The notes under the pieces: generated by a model
Seen by the model: only the letters and a program-made list of their open reading frames with translations
What the model was told of the DNA's origin: nothing
Database searches by the model: none
Translations under genes and position numbers: made by a program
Part shown: positions 8,553-17,567 of the stretch, piece after piece
How the letters are laid out: every line of letters starts with the position of its first letter
How positions within the stretch are numbered: position 1 is the first letter of the stretch
Source: Marinilabilia rubra
Lineage (GTDB): Bacteria > Bacteroidota > Bacteroidia > Bacteroidales > Marinilabiliaceae
Reading direction: 5' to 3'
Assembly (NCBI RefSeq): GCF_003121985.1
Contig: NZ_QEWP01000016.1
Location: forward strand, 1 to 64,000
DNA: 64,000 bases

Positions 8553-9932
8553 ATGGTAAATGTGGGAAGAAATTACACTCACAACAAAATAATCCTCATT
8601 ATGACTAATCAACAAAATAAACTCGATAATTTACGGCAAGCAGCCGAGTTGTTGTTAAAAACGAAAGTAGCAGTTTCAGATCCACCTCTTTCCGAATCTG
8701 CCTCCCTGAAAATCCTTCATGAGCTGGAAGTACATCAGCTGGAACTGGAAATTCAAAATGAGGAACTGATAATCGCCAGGGAGAAAGCCGAAGAAAGCGA
8801 AAGACTGAAATCATCATTTCTGGCCAACATGAGCCATGAAATCAGGACACCTATGAATGGCATCCTGGGGTTTACTGAAGTATTAAGAAATTTCAAGTTG
8901 GACGAAAATGAACGATATTACTATTTAGATATTATTGAAAAAAGCGGAACGCGTATGCTCAATATCATTAACGATATTTTAAGTATTTCAAAAATAGAAT
9001 CTCAGCAAACTGAAGTCTCTAATTCCGAGGTAAATGTAAACGAGCAGGTGGAGGATATTTATCATTTTTTCAAACTGGAAGCCGAACAAAAAAAACTAAA
9101 ATTATCTTTCCATACTGAACTTCCCACAAACAAAGCATTTTTCTTGACAGATAGAGAAAAAGTCTACGAAGTGCTTACCAACCTGGTGAAAAATGCAATA
9201 AAATTCACCCAAACTGGCTCAGTTGATTTTGGGGTCTCTCTCAAAGGAGAATTTATAGAATTTTATGTCCGGGACAGCGGTCCCGGTATCCAGTCAAAAC
9301 AGCAAGAGAGCATATTTGGCCGATTTATGCAAGGCAGCAGGAATTTAAACCAAATCCAAGAGGGGGCAGGCCTGGGATTATCCATTTCAAAGGCTTACAT
9401 TGAGATGCTGGGAGGAAAGATTCACGTTGAGAATAACTCCGCACATAATGGTGATAATACGGGGGCCACCTTCTTTTTTACAATTCCCGCCACTCCGGTA
9501 AAGAATAAAAAAGCTGTAAATTCGGTCAATAAACAAGAAAAGACAGTGGTTAGCAAAAAACCTTATGTTTTGGTAGTTGAAAATGATGAAATATCGAGAA
9601 TGCTGCTTTTTACCATGATTGAAGATATTAGTAAAGAAATTTATACAGCTACAACCGGAGTTGAAGCAGTTGATATATGTCGGAAAAATCCGGAAATCGA
9701 TCTGGTGCTGATGGATATAAAAATGCCTGAGATGGATGGCTATAAAGCCACGCAAAATATTCGTAAATTCAACAGGGACATAACAATAATTGCTCAAACT
9801 GCCCATGCCCTGTTAGGTGACAGAGAGAAAGCCATTGCTGCAGGTTGCAATAATTATATTTCCAAACCTATACACAGCGCAAGTTTAAGAAAAATGATAA
9901 TCGATTGTCTTTCAGAGAAAAATAAACTCTAA
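8553..9932 (+). CDS. Hybrid sensor histidine kinase without a classical sensor domain
   Basis: A 459-residue cytoplasmic kinase; an alternative start at ATG 8601 removes 16 residues. Residues 52-75 carry the helix LHELEVHQLELEIQNEEL, which is shared with the PAS protein at 16838. The HisKA dimerisation helix has the phospho-acceptor in MSHEIRTP (His95). The ATPase domain shows the N box (LVKNAIKF), G1 (DSGPGI) and G2 (GAGLGLSI). A C-terminal receiver has the acidic END cluster near 343 and the phosphorylated aspartate in LMDIKMP (Asp388), with the conserved lysine in ISKPI. No transmembrane segment is seen, so input probably comes through a partner. A phosphotransfer partner is not in the window. 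Confidence 0.92.
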   Translation: MVNVGRNYTHNKIILIMTNQQNKLDNLRQAAELLLKTKVAVSDPPLSESASLKILHELEVHQLELEIQNEELIIAREKAEESERLKSSFLANMSHEIRTPMNGILGFTEVLRNFKLDENERYYYLDIIEKSGTRMLNIINDILSISKIESQQTEVSNSEVNVNEQVEDIYHFFKLEAEQKKLKLSFHTELPTNKAFFLTDREKVYEVLTNLVKNAIKFTQTGSVDFGVSLKGEFIEFYVRDSGPGIQSKQQESIFGRFMQGSRNLNQIQEGAGLGLSISKAYIEMLGGKIHVENNSAHNGDNTGATFFFTIPATPVKNKKAVNSVNKQEKTVVSKKPYVLVVENDEISRMLLFTMIEDISKEIYTATTGVEAVDICRKNPEIDLVLMDIKMPEMDGYKATQNIRKFNRDITIIAQTAHALLGDREKAIAAGCNNYISKPIHSASLRKMIIDCLSEKNKL

Positions 9933-9959
9933 AACGCATTAGCCGTTAACCACAGAACC

Positions 9960-10120
9960 ATGAAAAATTCACTTTACTCATTGCTTTGTTTCTGAATATT
10001 GCATGGGCCATCGGGTGTCTGGGATACAACAGCGGAGGACTCATTCACATTTTGTTCGTAATCGCTGTTATTGAAATGATTTTAAGATTTATTCAGAACA
10101 GAAAATCCTACTTACTGTGA
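9960..10120 (+). pseudogene. lmo0937-family small membrane protein, frameshifted at codon 3
   Basis: The ATG at 9960-9962 begins MKNSLYSLLCF and stops after 11 codons. One extra base in the A-run atgaaaaattc would give MKKFTLLIALFLNIAWA followed by GCLGYNSGGLIHILFV and a basic tail. That is a canonical lmo0937-type protein of about 53 residues ending in TGA at 10118-10120. No in-frame start exists downstream of the shift. The TGA overlaps the GTG start of the AI-2E permease (GTGA), an arrangement typical of translational coupling. This suggests the gene was intact recently or that one A is missing from the assembly. Confidence 0.75.
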
Positions 10121-11175
10121 CCGTAAATGAAATAAATATTCCTTTCTACGTAAAAGCGATTCTGGTTATAATGGGGCTACTGGCCTTTTTCTTTACACTT
10201 TATATTGCTCAAAGCATTATAATACCACTTGTCTTTGCAACCATCCTGGGCATAGTACTCCTTCCGGCATTAAACCTGATAATCAAGCTGAAAGTTCACC
10301 GGGTGGTGGCCATCGCAAGTGTGATGTTCCTCACTTTTTCAATCATTGCTTTGTTTGGAATACTCCTATATTCTCAGGCAAGTCGATTCACAGAATCATT
10401 ACCCAAACTGGTTGATAAGTTCACCCAAATACTCAATCAGCTCGTCTTCTGGATATCCGGTTACTTTGATATTAGCGCCTATGAAATTACCCAATGGATT
10501 ACAAAAACAAAAAACGAACTCATTGGGAGTGCAGAAATCGGGCAAACATTAGTAAGTGTCGGCAGCATACTGGCTTTTTTGTTTTTGATTCCGGTATATG
10601 TATTTATGATTTTATTTTACCAGCCATTGCTCGTTGAATTTTTGCACCGACTGTTTGGAGAAAACAACAGAGACAAAGTGAGCGAAATCATTAGCCAAAT
10701 TAAAACCCTTATTCAACGTTACCTCCTCGGATTGTTATTTGAGGTAATAATCATTTCATTTTTATATACGATTGGCCTCCTGGTTTTGGGCATTGAATAT
10801 GCTTTAATTCTTGGGATATTAGGGGCTTTGCTCAATTTAATACCTTACCTGGGTTCGATCATTGCTGCTTCTATGCCAATGATAATTGCTATTGTAACTA
10901 AGCCATCCCCATGGTTTGCAGTTTTGGTTTTAGCGCTTTATATTTTCATTCAGTTTATTGATAACAATTTTATAGTTCCCAAAATAGTTGCCTCAAAGGT
11001 AAAACTTAACGCGTTGGCTTCCATTATTGCGGTTATTACATTTGGTGCCTTGTGGGGCATCCCGGGTATGTTGGTTGCTATTCCTCTGGCGGCAATTGCA
11101 AAACTTATTTTTGACCAAATCAAACCATTACAACCATGGGGGTTTTTATTGGGCGATAATCGACCCGATTCATAA
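10117..11175 (+). CDS. AI-2E family transporter (PerM/TqsA-like permease)
   Basis: A 352-residue inner-membrane protein starting at GTG 10117, overlapping the stop of the small membrane protein gene by four bases. Transmembrane pairs occupy about 10-75. A soluble region with an amphipathic segment follows (about 80-145). The conserved C-terminal half contains GLLFEVIIISFLYTIGLLVLG, GALLNLIPYLGSIIA, FIDNNFIVPKIVASKVKLNA and GIPGMLVAIPLAAI. The family exports quorum signals or other small solutes, or exchanges sodium for protons; the substrate cannot be read from sequence. Its place in a stress-type block favours ion or solute homeostasis, which is inference. Confidence 0.9.
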   Translation: MTVNEINIPFYVKAILVIMGLLAFFFTLYIAQSIIIPLVFATILGIVLLPALNLIIKLKVHRVVAIASVMFLTFSIIALFGILLYSQASRFTESLPKLVDKFTQILNQLVFWISGYFDISAYEITQWITKTKNELIGSAEIGQTLVSVGSILAFLFLIPVYVFMILFYQPLLVEFLHRLFGENNRDKVSEIISQIKTLIQRYLLGLLFEVIIISFLYTIGLLVLGIEYALILGILGALLNLIPYLGSIIAASMPMIIAIVTKPSPWFAVLVLALYIFIQFIDNNFIVPKIVASKVKLNALASIIAVITFGALWGIPGMLVAIPLAAIAKLIFDQIKPLQPWGFLLGDNRPDS

Positions 11176-11320
11176 ATGAGTTCGATCATTATCTAAAAAA
11201 CTTCTGAAAGGGAAAACCGAAATATATTCGTGTACCAATCAACGCAATATATGTGAATAATGTAACTCTTATCAGGAATTCTGTAAAACAATCAATAATA
11301 AACTCTCCTACCTTTATTCT

Positions 11321-12169
11321 GTGGAAAAGAAGACACCATTTAAAAAAGTGACAATAAGCCCCCTCGTTGTAAAAGAGCAGGTAATAAGACTTGGTGAAAA
11401 AACATATAAAAAAACTCAGGAGGCCAATGTTTTTTTCGTCGGGATAGGTGATTTCATTTTGTTTTTCTGGCAAACAATAAAAGAGACTTTTTCTCTTAGT
11501 TTTGAATTTAACGAATTCCTTCGTCAGTGCTTCCAAATAGGAAATAAGACTTTGCCGCTTATTTCAGTAACGGGCCTAATCATGGGAGGTGTGCTCACAA
11601 TACAATCTCGCCCTGTTTTAGCCGATTTTGGAGCTTTATCCCTACTTCCCGGAATGGTTGCTTCATCAATAATACGGGAAATGGGCCCGGTTATTACTGC
11701 GTTAATATGTGCTGGCAAAATAGGATCCGGCATGGGGGCCGAGCTGGGGTCAATGAAAGTATCGGAACAGATTGATGCTATGGAAGTCTCTTCCACTCAT
11801 CCCATTCGTTTTTTAGTGGTTACAAGGGTTTTGGCTGCTACGTTAATGATACCAATATTGGTTTTGTATGCCGATGCTCTTGGAATTATGGGAAGCTGGG
11901 CTGCTGCAAACATCAAAGGGAGTGTTTCATTTGTGCTGTTTTTTAATCAGGCATTCAGGGCGATCGATTTTATAGATTTTTTCCCTGCTCTGATTAAAAC
12001 GTTCTTTTTCGGCGCTGCCATTGGCCTTATGGGGTGTTATAAGGGCTATTCTGCCGGACAGGGAACAAAGAGTGTAGGCATTGCAGCCAATTCAGCCGTT
12101 GTACTTTCTTCCCTGCTGGTGATTATTATTGACCTGATTGCTGTTCAGATTACCGATATGCTTTTATAG
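11321..12169 (+). CDS. mlaE: MlaE family lipid ABC transporter permease
   Basis: A 282-residue inner-membrane permease, apparently started by GTG 11321. The MlaE core begins near residue 75 with GNKTLPLISVTGLIMGG and contains the hallmark REMGPVITALICAGKIG and GSMKVSEQIDAMEV segments. Four further helices run to the C-terminus. Residues 1-60 are a soluble extension. With MlaF and MlaD, which follow at 13- and 10-base gaps, it forms the complex that moves phospholipids between inner and outer membrane to maintain lipid asymmetry. No MlaB, MlaC or MlaA gene is adjacent, which is common in Bacteroidota. Confidence 0.93.
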   Translation: MEKKTPFKKVTISPLVVKEQVIRLGEKTYKKTQEANVFFVGIGDFILFFWQTIKETFSLSFEFNEFLRQCFQIGNKTLPLISVTGLIMGGVLTIQSRPVLADFGALSLLPGMVASSIIREMGPVITALICAGKIGSGMGAELGSMKVSEQIDAMEVSSTHPIRFLVVTRVLAATLMIPILVLYADALGIMGSWAAANIKGSVSFVLFFNQAFRAIDFIDFFPALIKTFFFGAAIGLMGCYKGYSAGQGTKSVGIAANSAVVLSSLLVIIIDLIAVQITDMLL

Positions 12170-12182
12170 AAAGAAATAGTAA

Positions 12183-12956
12183 ATGACAAACAATAAACCC
12201 GTAACACCGGAAAGTCAAAATACTTTTAATTCGGTTATTGAGATCAATAATCTTAGTAAAGGTTTTGCTGAACAGCAGGTGCTAAAGAACTTGTCGTTAG
12301 AGCTTCATAATGGTGAAAATCTGGTAATACTTGGGAAATCAGGCTCCGGGAAATCGGTTCTTATAAAATGTATTGTTCGTTTGCTTAACTCCGATTATGG
12401 AACCATAAAGGTATTAGGGGAAAACGTAAATGAATTAAAAAGTAAGGGCCTGGCAGCGTTGAGGAAGAAAATTGGCTTCCTTTTTCAAAGTGGCGCCCTT
12501 TATGACTCTATGACCATTAAACAAAATCTTGAATTTCCTTTAATCAGAATAAAAAAAAAGCTGACTAAAATGGAAAGGAACAAAAAAATAGAAGAGGTTT
12601 TGGAAAATGTAGGATTGGCCAATACGCTGGATAAAATGCCATCCGAACTTTCGGGGGGCATGCAGAAAAGAGCCAGTCTGGCGCGTACCATCATCGTGGA
12701 CCCTTTGATTATGCTCTACGATGAACCCACAACCGGCCTTGATCCTGTTACTTCAGACGGCATAAGCGCATTGATTAACGATATTCAAAAAAAATACAAA
12801 ACATCATCTATTATTATCACACACGATATTGAATGTGCCCGCGCAACTGCCGACCGAATTATCATGTTAAAGGACGGCGAGGTTTACCTGGAAGGAACCA
12901 TTGATGATTTTGAAAATTCAACCGATGAGTTAATCCAGTCTTTTTTTAAGGAATAA
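12183..12956 (+). CDS. mlaF: MlaF family lipid ABC transporter ATP-binding protein
   Basis: A 257-residue ATPase with Walker A GKSGSGKS (about 56-63), Q-loop FLFQSGALYDSMT (the form typical of MlaF), signature LSGGMQKRASLART, Walker B LIMLYDEPTTGLDP and switch histidine IIITHD. It begins 13 bases after mlaE and ends 10 bases before mlaD, so the three are co-transcribed. It energises lipid movement by the MlaE permease. Confidence 0.95.
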   Translation: MTNNKPVTPESQNTFNSVIEINNLSKGFAEQQVLKNLSLELHNGENLVILGKSGSGKSVLIKCIVRLLNSDYGTIKVLGENVNELKSKGLAALRKKIGFLFQSGALYDSMTIKQNLEFPLIRIKKKLTKMERNKKIEEVLENVGLANTLDKMPSELSGGMQKRASLARTIIVDPLIMLYDEPTTGLDPVTSDGISALINDIQKKYKTSSIIITHDIECARATADRIIMLKDGEVYLEGTIDDFENSTDELIQSFFKE

Positions 12957-12966
12957 AAGATAAACA

Positions 12967-13911
12967 ATGGAAAATCATACACCACGTTTTAAAGCAAGAT
13001 TAGGTATTTTTATTGTCCTGGGAATGGCCATTTTTGTAATTGCCATTTTCATCATTGGAAAACAACAAAATTTATTTAATCCGGTATTTAAAATCACCAC
13101 CAGGTTCTATAATGTAAGCGGGCTTCAGGTTGGAAACAATATACGCTTTTCAGGTATTAATGTCGGCATTGTTGATAACATCAGAATAACCAATGATTCA
13201 ACGGTGCAGGTCGATATGCTTATCCGAAAAGATGTGCAGCAATTTATAAAGGCCGACAGTTATGCCAGTATTGGTTCTGAAGGAATTATTGGCGACCGGA
13301 TCATAATTATTACACAGGGAAGCACAAACGCCCCCTTGGCCAAAGATGGACAAGAGATTTTATCCCAAGAACCATTTGAAACCGATGACATCATGAAGAG
13401 TTTAAAAATCAGTGCAGAAAGTGCCGAAGTTATTACATTTCAACTTGCCGAAATAATGACCAATATTAACCGTGGAGAAGGAATGCTTGGAAGATTGATA
13501 AAAGATTCGGTAATTGCAGAAAATGTGAATATGACCATTGAAAATTTCAGAAAAAGTTCTGAAGGATTGGATGAAACGATTGAAGTTACAAAAGAAAATG
13601 TCTTTGCTTTTATGGAGAGCTTACAACAAACTGTTGCCAAAACTGAAGTTGCATCCAATCAGCTCGGAGAAATAATGATGAAAATTAATAATGGACAAGG
13701 AGCTATTGGAATGTTGATTCAGGATACATCTATTGTAAATAATATTGATGAAACCATTATTAATCTTAAAGAAAGCAGCATTCGTCTCAATGAAAACATG
13801 GAGGCGCTCAAACATAATTTCCTCTTCAGAGGATATTTCAGGCGACAGGCCAGGGAAAAAGAAAAAATGCAAGTAAAAACCGATACGGTTATACCTTTAA
13901 AGAACAAGTAG
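12967..13911 (+). CDS. mlaD: MlaD family (MCE domain) lipid-binding protein
   Basis: A 314-residue protein anchored by one N-terminal helix (GIFIVLGMAIFVIAIFIIG). The MCE domain covers about 38-120 and has the signature LQVGNNIRFSGINVGIV. The remaining 190 residues are helical and likely form the hexamer's C-terminal assembly; two related segments (TNINRGEGMLGRLIKDSVI and KINNGQGAIGMLIQD) look like an internal repeat. In Mla systems the MCE ring binds phospholipid in the periplasm. Its TAG stop is immediately followed by the TTG that can start the CheB-CheR sensor gene, so the two are probably coupled. Confidence 0.93.
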   Translation: MENHTPRFKARLGIFIVLGMAIFVIAIFIIGKQQNLFNPVFKITTRFYNVSGLQVGNNIRFSGINVGIVDNIRITNDSTVQVDMLIRKDVQQFIKADSYASIGSEGIIGDRIIIITQGSTNAPLAKDGQEILSQEPFETDDIMKSLKISAESAEVITFQLAEIMTNINRGEGMLGRLIKDSVIAENVNMTIENFRKSSEGLDETIEVTKENVFAFMESLQQTVAKTEVASNQLGEIMMKINNGQGAIGMLIQDTSIVNNIDETIINLKESSIRLNENMEALKHNFLFRGYFRRQAREKEKMQVKTDTVIPLKNK

Positions 13912-16848
13912 TTGAAAGAAAAAAAGACCAAAGAGACTAATAACTCAATGGACAAAGCTTCTGATATTAAATCCGGTAAGTTTCCCATTGTTGGCATTGG
14001 CGCCTCGGCTGGAGGACTGGAAGCATTGGAGCAGTTCTTGAAAAATGTTCCTGAAAAAAGCGGAATGGCCTATGTTGTTGTGCAACATCTGGATCCGACA
14101 CAAAAAGGAATGCTTCCTGAGTTGCTACAGCGAATATCAGGCATGCAGGTGTTTCAGGCCGAAGACCTGATGCCGGTAGAGCCTGATCGCGTCTATGTGA
14201 TTCCGCCAAACAAAAATATTTCCATCTTCAAAAGGGTACTCCACCTGTTTGAACCTGTCGAAAACCGTGGACTTCGTCTTCCGGTAGATTTTTTTCTGCG
14301 TTCGCTGGCCGATGACTGTAAAGAGAATGCGGTGGGAATTATTCTCTCCGGAATGGGCTCCGATGGATGCATCGGAATCCGGGCAATTAAAGAAAATAAC
14401 GGAGTTGTTTTGGTACAGAAACCCGAAACGGCCAAGTTTGACAGTATGCCGCGTCATGCAATCGATTCAGGACTGGTTGATATCATTGCTCCTCCGGAAA
14501 AACTGGTCCGCGAAATCATTCATTTCCTAAATCAAATACCTGAAGGCAAACCAACCCGCCACACTGCAATAAAAGATCATAGCGCCTTTGAAAAAATTAT
14601 CATTTTGCTGAGAACACAAACAGGCAATGATTTTTCTCTCTATAAAAAGAATACAATCTATCGACGCATTGAAAGAAGAATGAGCATCCATAAAATTGAT
14701 AAAATAGTTTCGTATGTCCACTTTTTACAGGAAAATCCAAAAGAAATACACATCCTTTTTAAAGAGTTAATGATTGGTGTAACAAAATTCTTTCGGGACA
14801 CACCGGTTTGGAAGCACTTACAGGAAAAGGCGTTTCCGGCTCTTATAGACCAAATGAAACCCAATTCGCAACTGAGAGCTTGGATCCCCGGATGCTCAAC
14901 CGGAGAAGAAGCCTATTCGCTTGCCATATTGTTTAAAGAGGTTTTGGAGAAAACTAACCCACATGCCGGAATATCATTACAGATTTTTGCCACCGATATC
15001 GATAGTGATGCTGTTGATACTGCCCGTAAAGGCTTATTTACAGATAGAATTTCTTCCGATGTTTCTCCCAAAAGACTAAACCGTTTTTTCACCAAAACAG
15101 AAGAGGGCTATCGCATTAGCACAGAGATAAGAGAAATGGTTGTGTTTGCTCAACACAACATCATAATGCATCCCCCCTTTACCAATATTCATTTCATTTC
15201 ATGCCGGAATCTTTTAATATACATGGACTCTGAGCTTCAAAAAAAACTATTGGGCTTGTTTTATTACAGCCTTAATAAGGAAGGGCTTTTGCTTCTTGGT
15301 ACTTCTGAAACCCTTGGTACACAAAACCATCTATTCAGACCGGTGGACAGCAGTCTGAAAATTTTCAAGCGCTCCGGCACCAACCTCAATCCGCTATTAA
15401 TGGATTTTTCATCTTCTTTTGCCCGGCCTGCAACAGGTTATTTTGAAGACACCAAACCCGAAAGACCAGTTATGAACATTCAAACACACGCCGATCAACT
15501 TTTACTAAGCCAGTTTGCGCCAGCCGGTGTGTTGGTTAACGATAATGGCGACATCCTGTACATTAGCGGACGAACAGGTAAATATCTGGAACCGGCCGTG
15601 GGCAAAGCCAACCTCAATATTTTTGCCATGCTGCGACCGGGTTTTCAGAATGACTTCGTTATGGCCTTTCGTAAAGCGGTAATGAAGAAAGAGGCAGTGG
15701 CATTACATCATGTAAAGACAAGCACCAACGAAGGCTTAATAACATTAAATGTCACTATCCACTGGATTCAAAAACCTGAGCTTTTATATGGCAAACTGAT
15801 GATCATTTTTTCTGAAGTTGCACTTCCTGCTGAAATAGCTCCACAAAAGAAGAAAGTAAATGAAAAAGCAGCCAGTGCCAGGGAAAAAGAACTTGAGCAA
15901 GAGCTGCAACATACCCGTGAGCAAATGCAAAACATAATGGAAGAGATGCAAACATCGCAGGAAGAGCTTAAATCTACCAACGAAGAGTTGCAATCTACCA
16001 ATGAAGAGCTACAGTCGACCAATGAAGAACTCATGACCTCGAAGGAAGAAATGCAAAGCCTCAATGAGGAGCTTCAGACGGTTAATGCCGAATTGATGGC
16101 CAAAGTGGAGGACTATTCCCGGGTCAATAACGATATGAAGAACCTGCTCAACAGCACCGATATTGCAACTTTATTTTTGGATAAAGAACTCAATATCCGC
16201 CGATACACGAACCAGACAACCAAGATATTTAAACTCATAAAAAGCGACATTGGAAGGCCATTTACCGATCAGGTTTCACAACTTATTTACCCTAACCTGG
16301 CTGAAGATGCACAGGAAGTATTGAGAACCCTCATTTATGTTGAGAAACAGATTCCAACCAAGGATGGAAGATGGTTTTCTATTCGTATCATGCCCTACCG
16401 GACTCTGGACGATCGAATTGACGGACTGGTAATAACGTTTATTGATATTTCGGAACTGAAACTGGTAGAAGAAAAATTACTTACAATGAATCAGGAAAAC
16501 CAGCTGCTTATTGACACTTCGTCCAGCGTAATTCTAAAATTGTCAGCCGATTGTAAAATTTTGGAGTTTAATTCAGCAGCCGAAACCTTTTTCAATACGA
16601 AACGCGAGAAGGTAAAGGGTCATAGTTTTTTGGAACAATTCATTCCGGAGAATTCACGCCAAAAAACAGAGAAAAAATTGGCCGATCTATTGGCCAAACC
16701 GGGAAGTAACAATCTTCAAGTCAGGGTAATTGCAGCCGGAAAGAAAGAAGTGGATGCAGTATGTTCGATGAACGTATTATTCAATCGTTCTGAATTATCC
16801 TCAGCAATAATTACAATCACACAAAAACAAGAAAGCTATGACAAGTGA
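13912..16848 (+). CDS. CheB-CheR-PAS fusion sensor protein
   Basis: A 978-residue multidomain protein. A CheB methylesterase domain (about 24-205) has its catalytic triad visible: Ser32 in GASAGG, His59 in VVQHLDP and Asp151 in GSDGC. A CheR methyltransferase domain follows (about 225-480) with the SAM motif PGCSTGEEAYSLA. A coiled coil of repeated STNEELQ heptads (about 640-740) leads to one PAS domain (about 745-860) and a second, weaker PAS (about 865-975). No kinase domain is seen. Such fusions methylate unknown targets and connect to chemotaxis-like or stress signalling. The start may be TTG 13912, touching the mlaD stop, or ATG 13948 (12 residues shorter). Linkage to Mla suggests sensing of envelope lipid state, which is inference. 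Confidence 0.92.
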   Translation: MKEKKTKETNNSMDKASDIKSGKFPIVGIGASAGGLEALEQFLKNVPEKSGMAYVVVQHLDPTQKGMLPELLQRISGMQVFQAEDLMPVEPDRVYVIPPNKNISIFKRVLHLFEPVENRGLRLPVDFFLRSLADDCKENAVGIILSGMGSDGCIGIRAIKENNGVVLVQKPETAKFDSMPRHAIDSGLVDIIAPPEKLVREIIHFLNQIPEGKPTRHTAIKDHSAFEKIIILLRTQTGNDFSLYKKNTIYRRIERRMSIHKIDKIVSYVHFLQENPKEIHILFKELMIGVTKFFRDTPVWKHLQEKAFPALIDQMKPNSQLRAWIPGCSTGEEAYSLAILFKEVLEKTNPHAGISLQIFATDIDSDAVDTARKGLFTDRISSDVSPKRLNRFFTKTEEGYRISTEIREMVVFAQHNIIMHPPFTNIHFISCRNLLIYMDSELQKKLLGLFYYSLNKEGLLLLGTSETLGTQNHLFRPVDSSLKIFKRSGTNLNPLLMDFSSSFARPATGYFEDTKPERPVMNIQTHADQLLLSQFAPAGVLVNDNGDILYISGRTGKYLEPAVGKANLNIFAMLRPGFQNDFVMAFRKAVMKKEAVALHHVKTSTNEGLITLNVTIHWIQKPELLYGKLMIIFSEVALPAEIAPQKKKVNEKAASAREKELEQELQHTREQMQNIMEEMQTSQEELKSTNEELQSTNEELQSTNEELMTSKEEMQSLNEELQTVNAELMAKVEDYSRVNNDMKNLLNSTDIATLFLDKELNIRRYTNQTTKIFKLIKSDIGRPFTDQVSQLIYPNLAEDAQEVLRTLIYVEKQIPTKDGRWFSIRIMPYRTLDDRIDGLVITFIDISELKLVEEKLLTMNQENQLLIDTSSSVILKLSADCKILEFNSAAETFFNTKREKVKGHSFLEQFIPENSRQKTEKKLADLLAKPGSNNLQVRVIAAGKKEVDAVCSMNVLFNRSELSSAIITITQKQESYDK

Positions 16849-17392
16849 TGAAACAGATTTCAGGGATTCAGGCAAACTGAGGGAGAAAGCAGAAGAGCAA
16901 CTGAAAAAGAACCAAAAAACAGCTTATGCATTGTCTATAGAAGCCGATGCAGGTAAACTTCTGCACGAGTTACAGGTGCACCAGATTGAATTGGAGATGC
17001 AAAATGAAGAATTGCAGCAGGCTTATGAAACTGCAGAAAAAGCCCTGAGAAAATATACCATGCTGTTTGATTTATCCCCCATGGGGTATTTCTCCCTCAA
17101 TCCTGATGGTGTTATCTGCGATTTAAATTTCACAGGGGCCGATATGCTTAACGAGCGGCGTTTTTCCTTAGTTAACAGCAATTTCAAACTTTTTATTACC
17201 GAAGACTCAAAGACTGTATTTACTGATTTTTTCAAAAGAGTATATACCAGTAATGCAAAAGAATCATGCCAGGTAATGCTTGGCTATGACAATAAATCTC
17301 TTTGCAGGGTATATATGGAAGGGGTTGTTACCGAAGATGAACAAAACTGCCTTTTGTCAGTGGTGGATATTTCTAAGTTTTCAAGAGATTAA
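16838..17392 (+). CDS. PAS-domain signalling protein
   Basis: A 184-residue cytosolic protein whose ATG lies 11 bases inside the end of the CheB-CheR gene, implying coupled translation. Residues 28-65 hold the helix LLHELQVHQIELEMQNEELQ, nearly identical to the input helix of the hybrid kinase at 8553. A PAS domain follows (about 70-180) with DLSPMGYFSLNPDGVICD. No output domain is present, so it probably acts by pairing with the CheB-CheR protein or the kinase. The shared helix makes heterodimer formation with the kinase a reasonable idea. Confidence 0.85.
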   Translation: MTSDETDFRDSGKLREKAEEQLKKNQKTAYALSIEADAGKLLHELQVHQIELEMQNEELQQAYETAEKALRKYTMLFDLSPMGYFSLNPDGVICDLNFTGADMLNERRFSLVNSNFKLFITEDSKTVFTDFFKRVYTSNAKESCQVMLGYDNKSLCRVYMEGVVTEDEQNCLLSVVDISKFSRD

Positions 17393-17567
17393 GTGATTAT
17401 TGCATATAATCTCTTGCAGGAAAACATCAACGACTGTGTTATTATCATTTTGATCCATCCTGAAACAAACCATCTTATGATTCATACCCAAGCAAAACGC
17501 AATCCTCACAATCCAGGTACAGAAATTTAAACATAACCTGAAAACCTGAAAAGAAATATAATTTTGT

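Noticed and set aside
15768-16064. Minus-strand open frame rich in serine and cysteine opposite the CheB-CheR coiled coil
   Set aside because: It is the complement of the repeated STNEELQ heptads and has no independent support.
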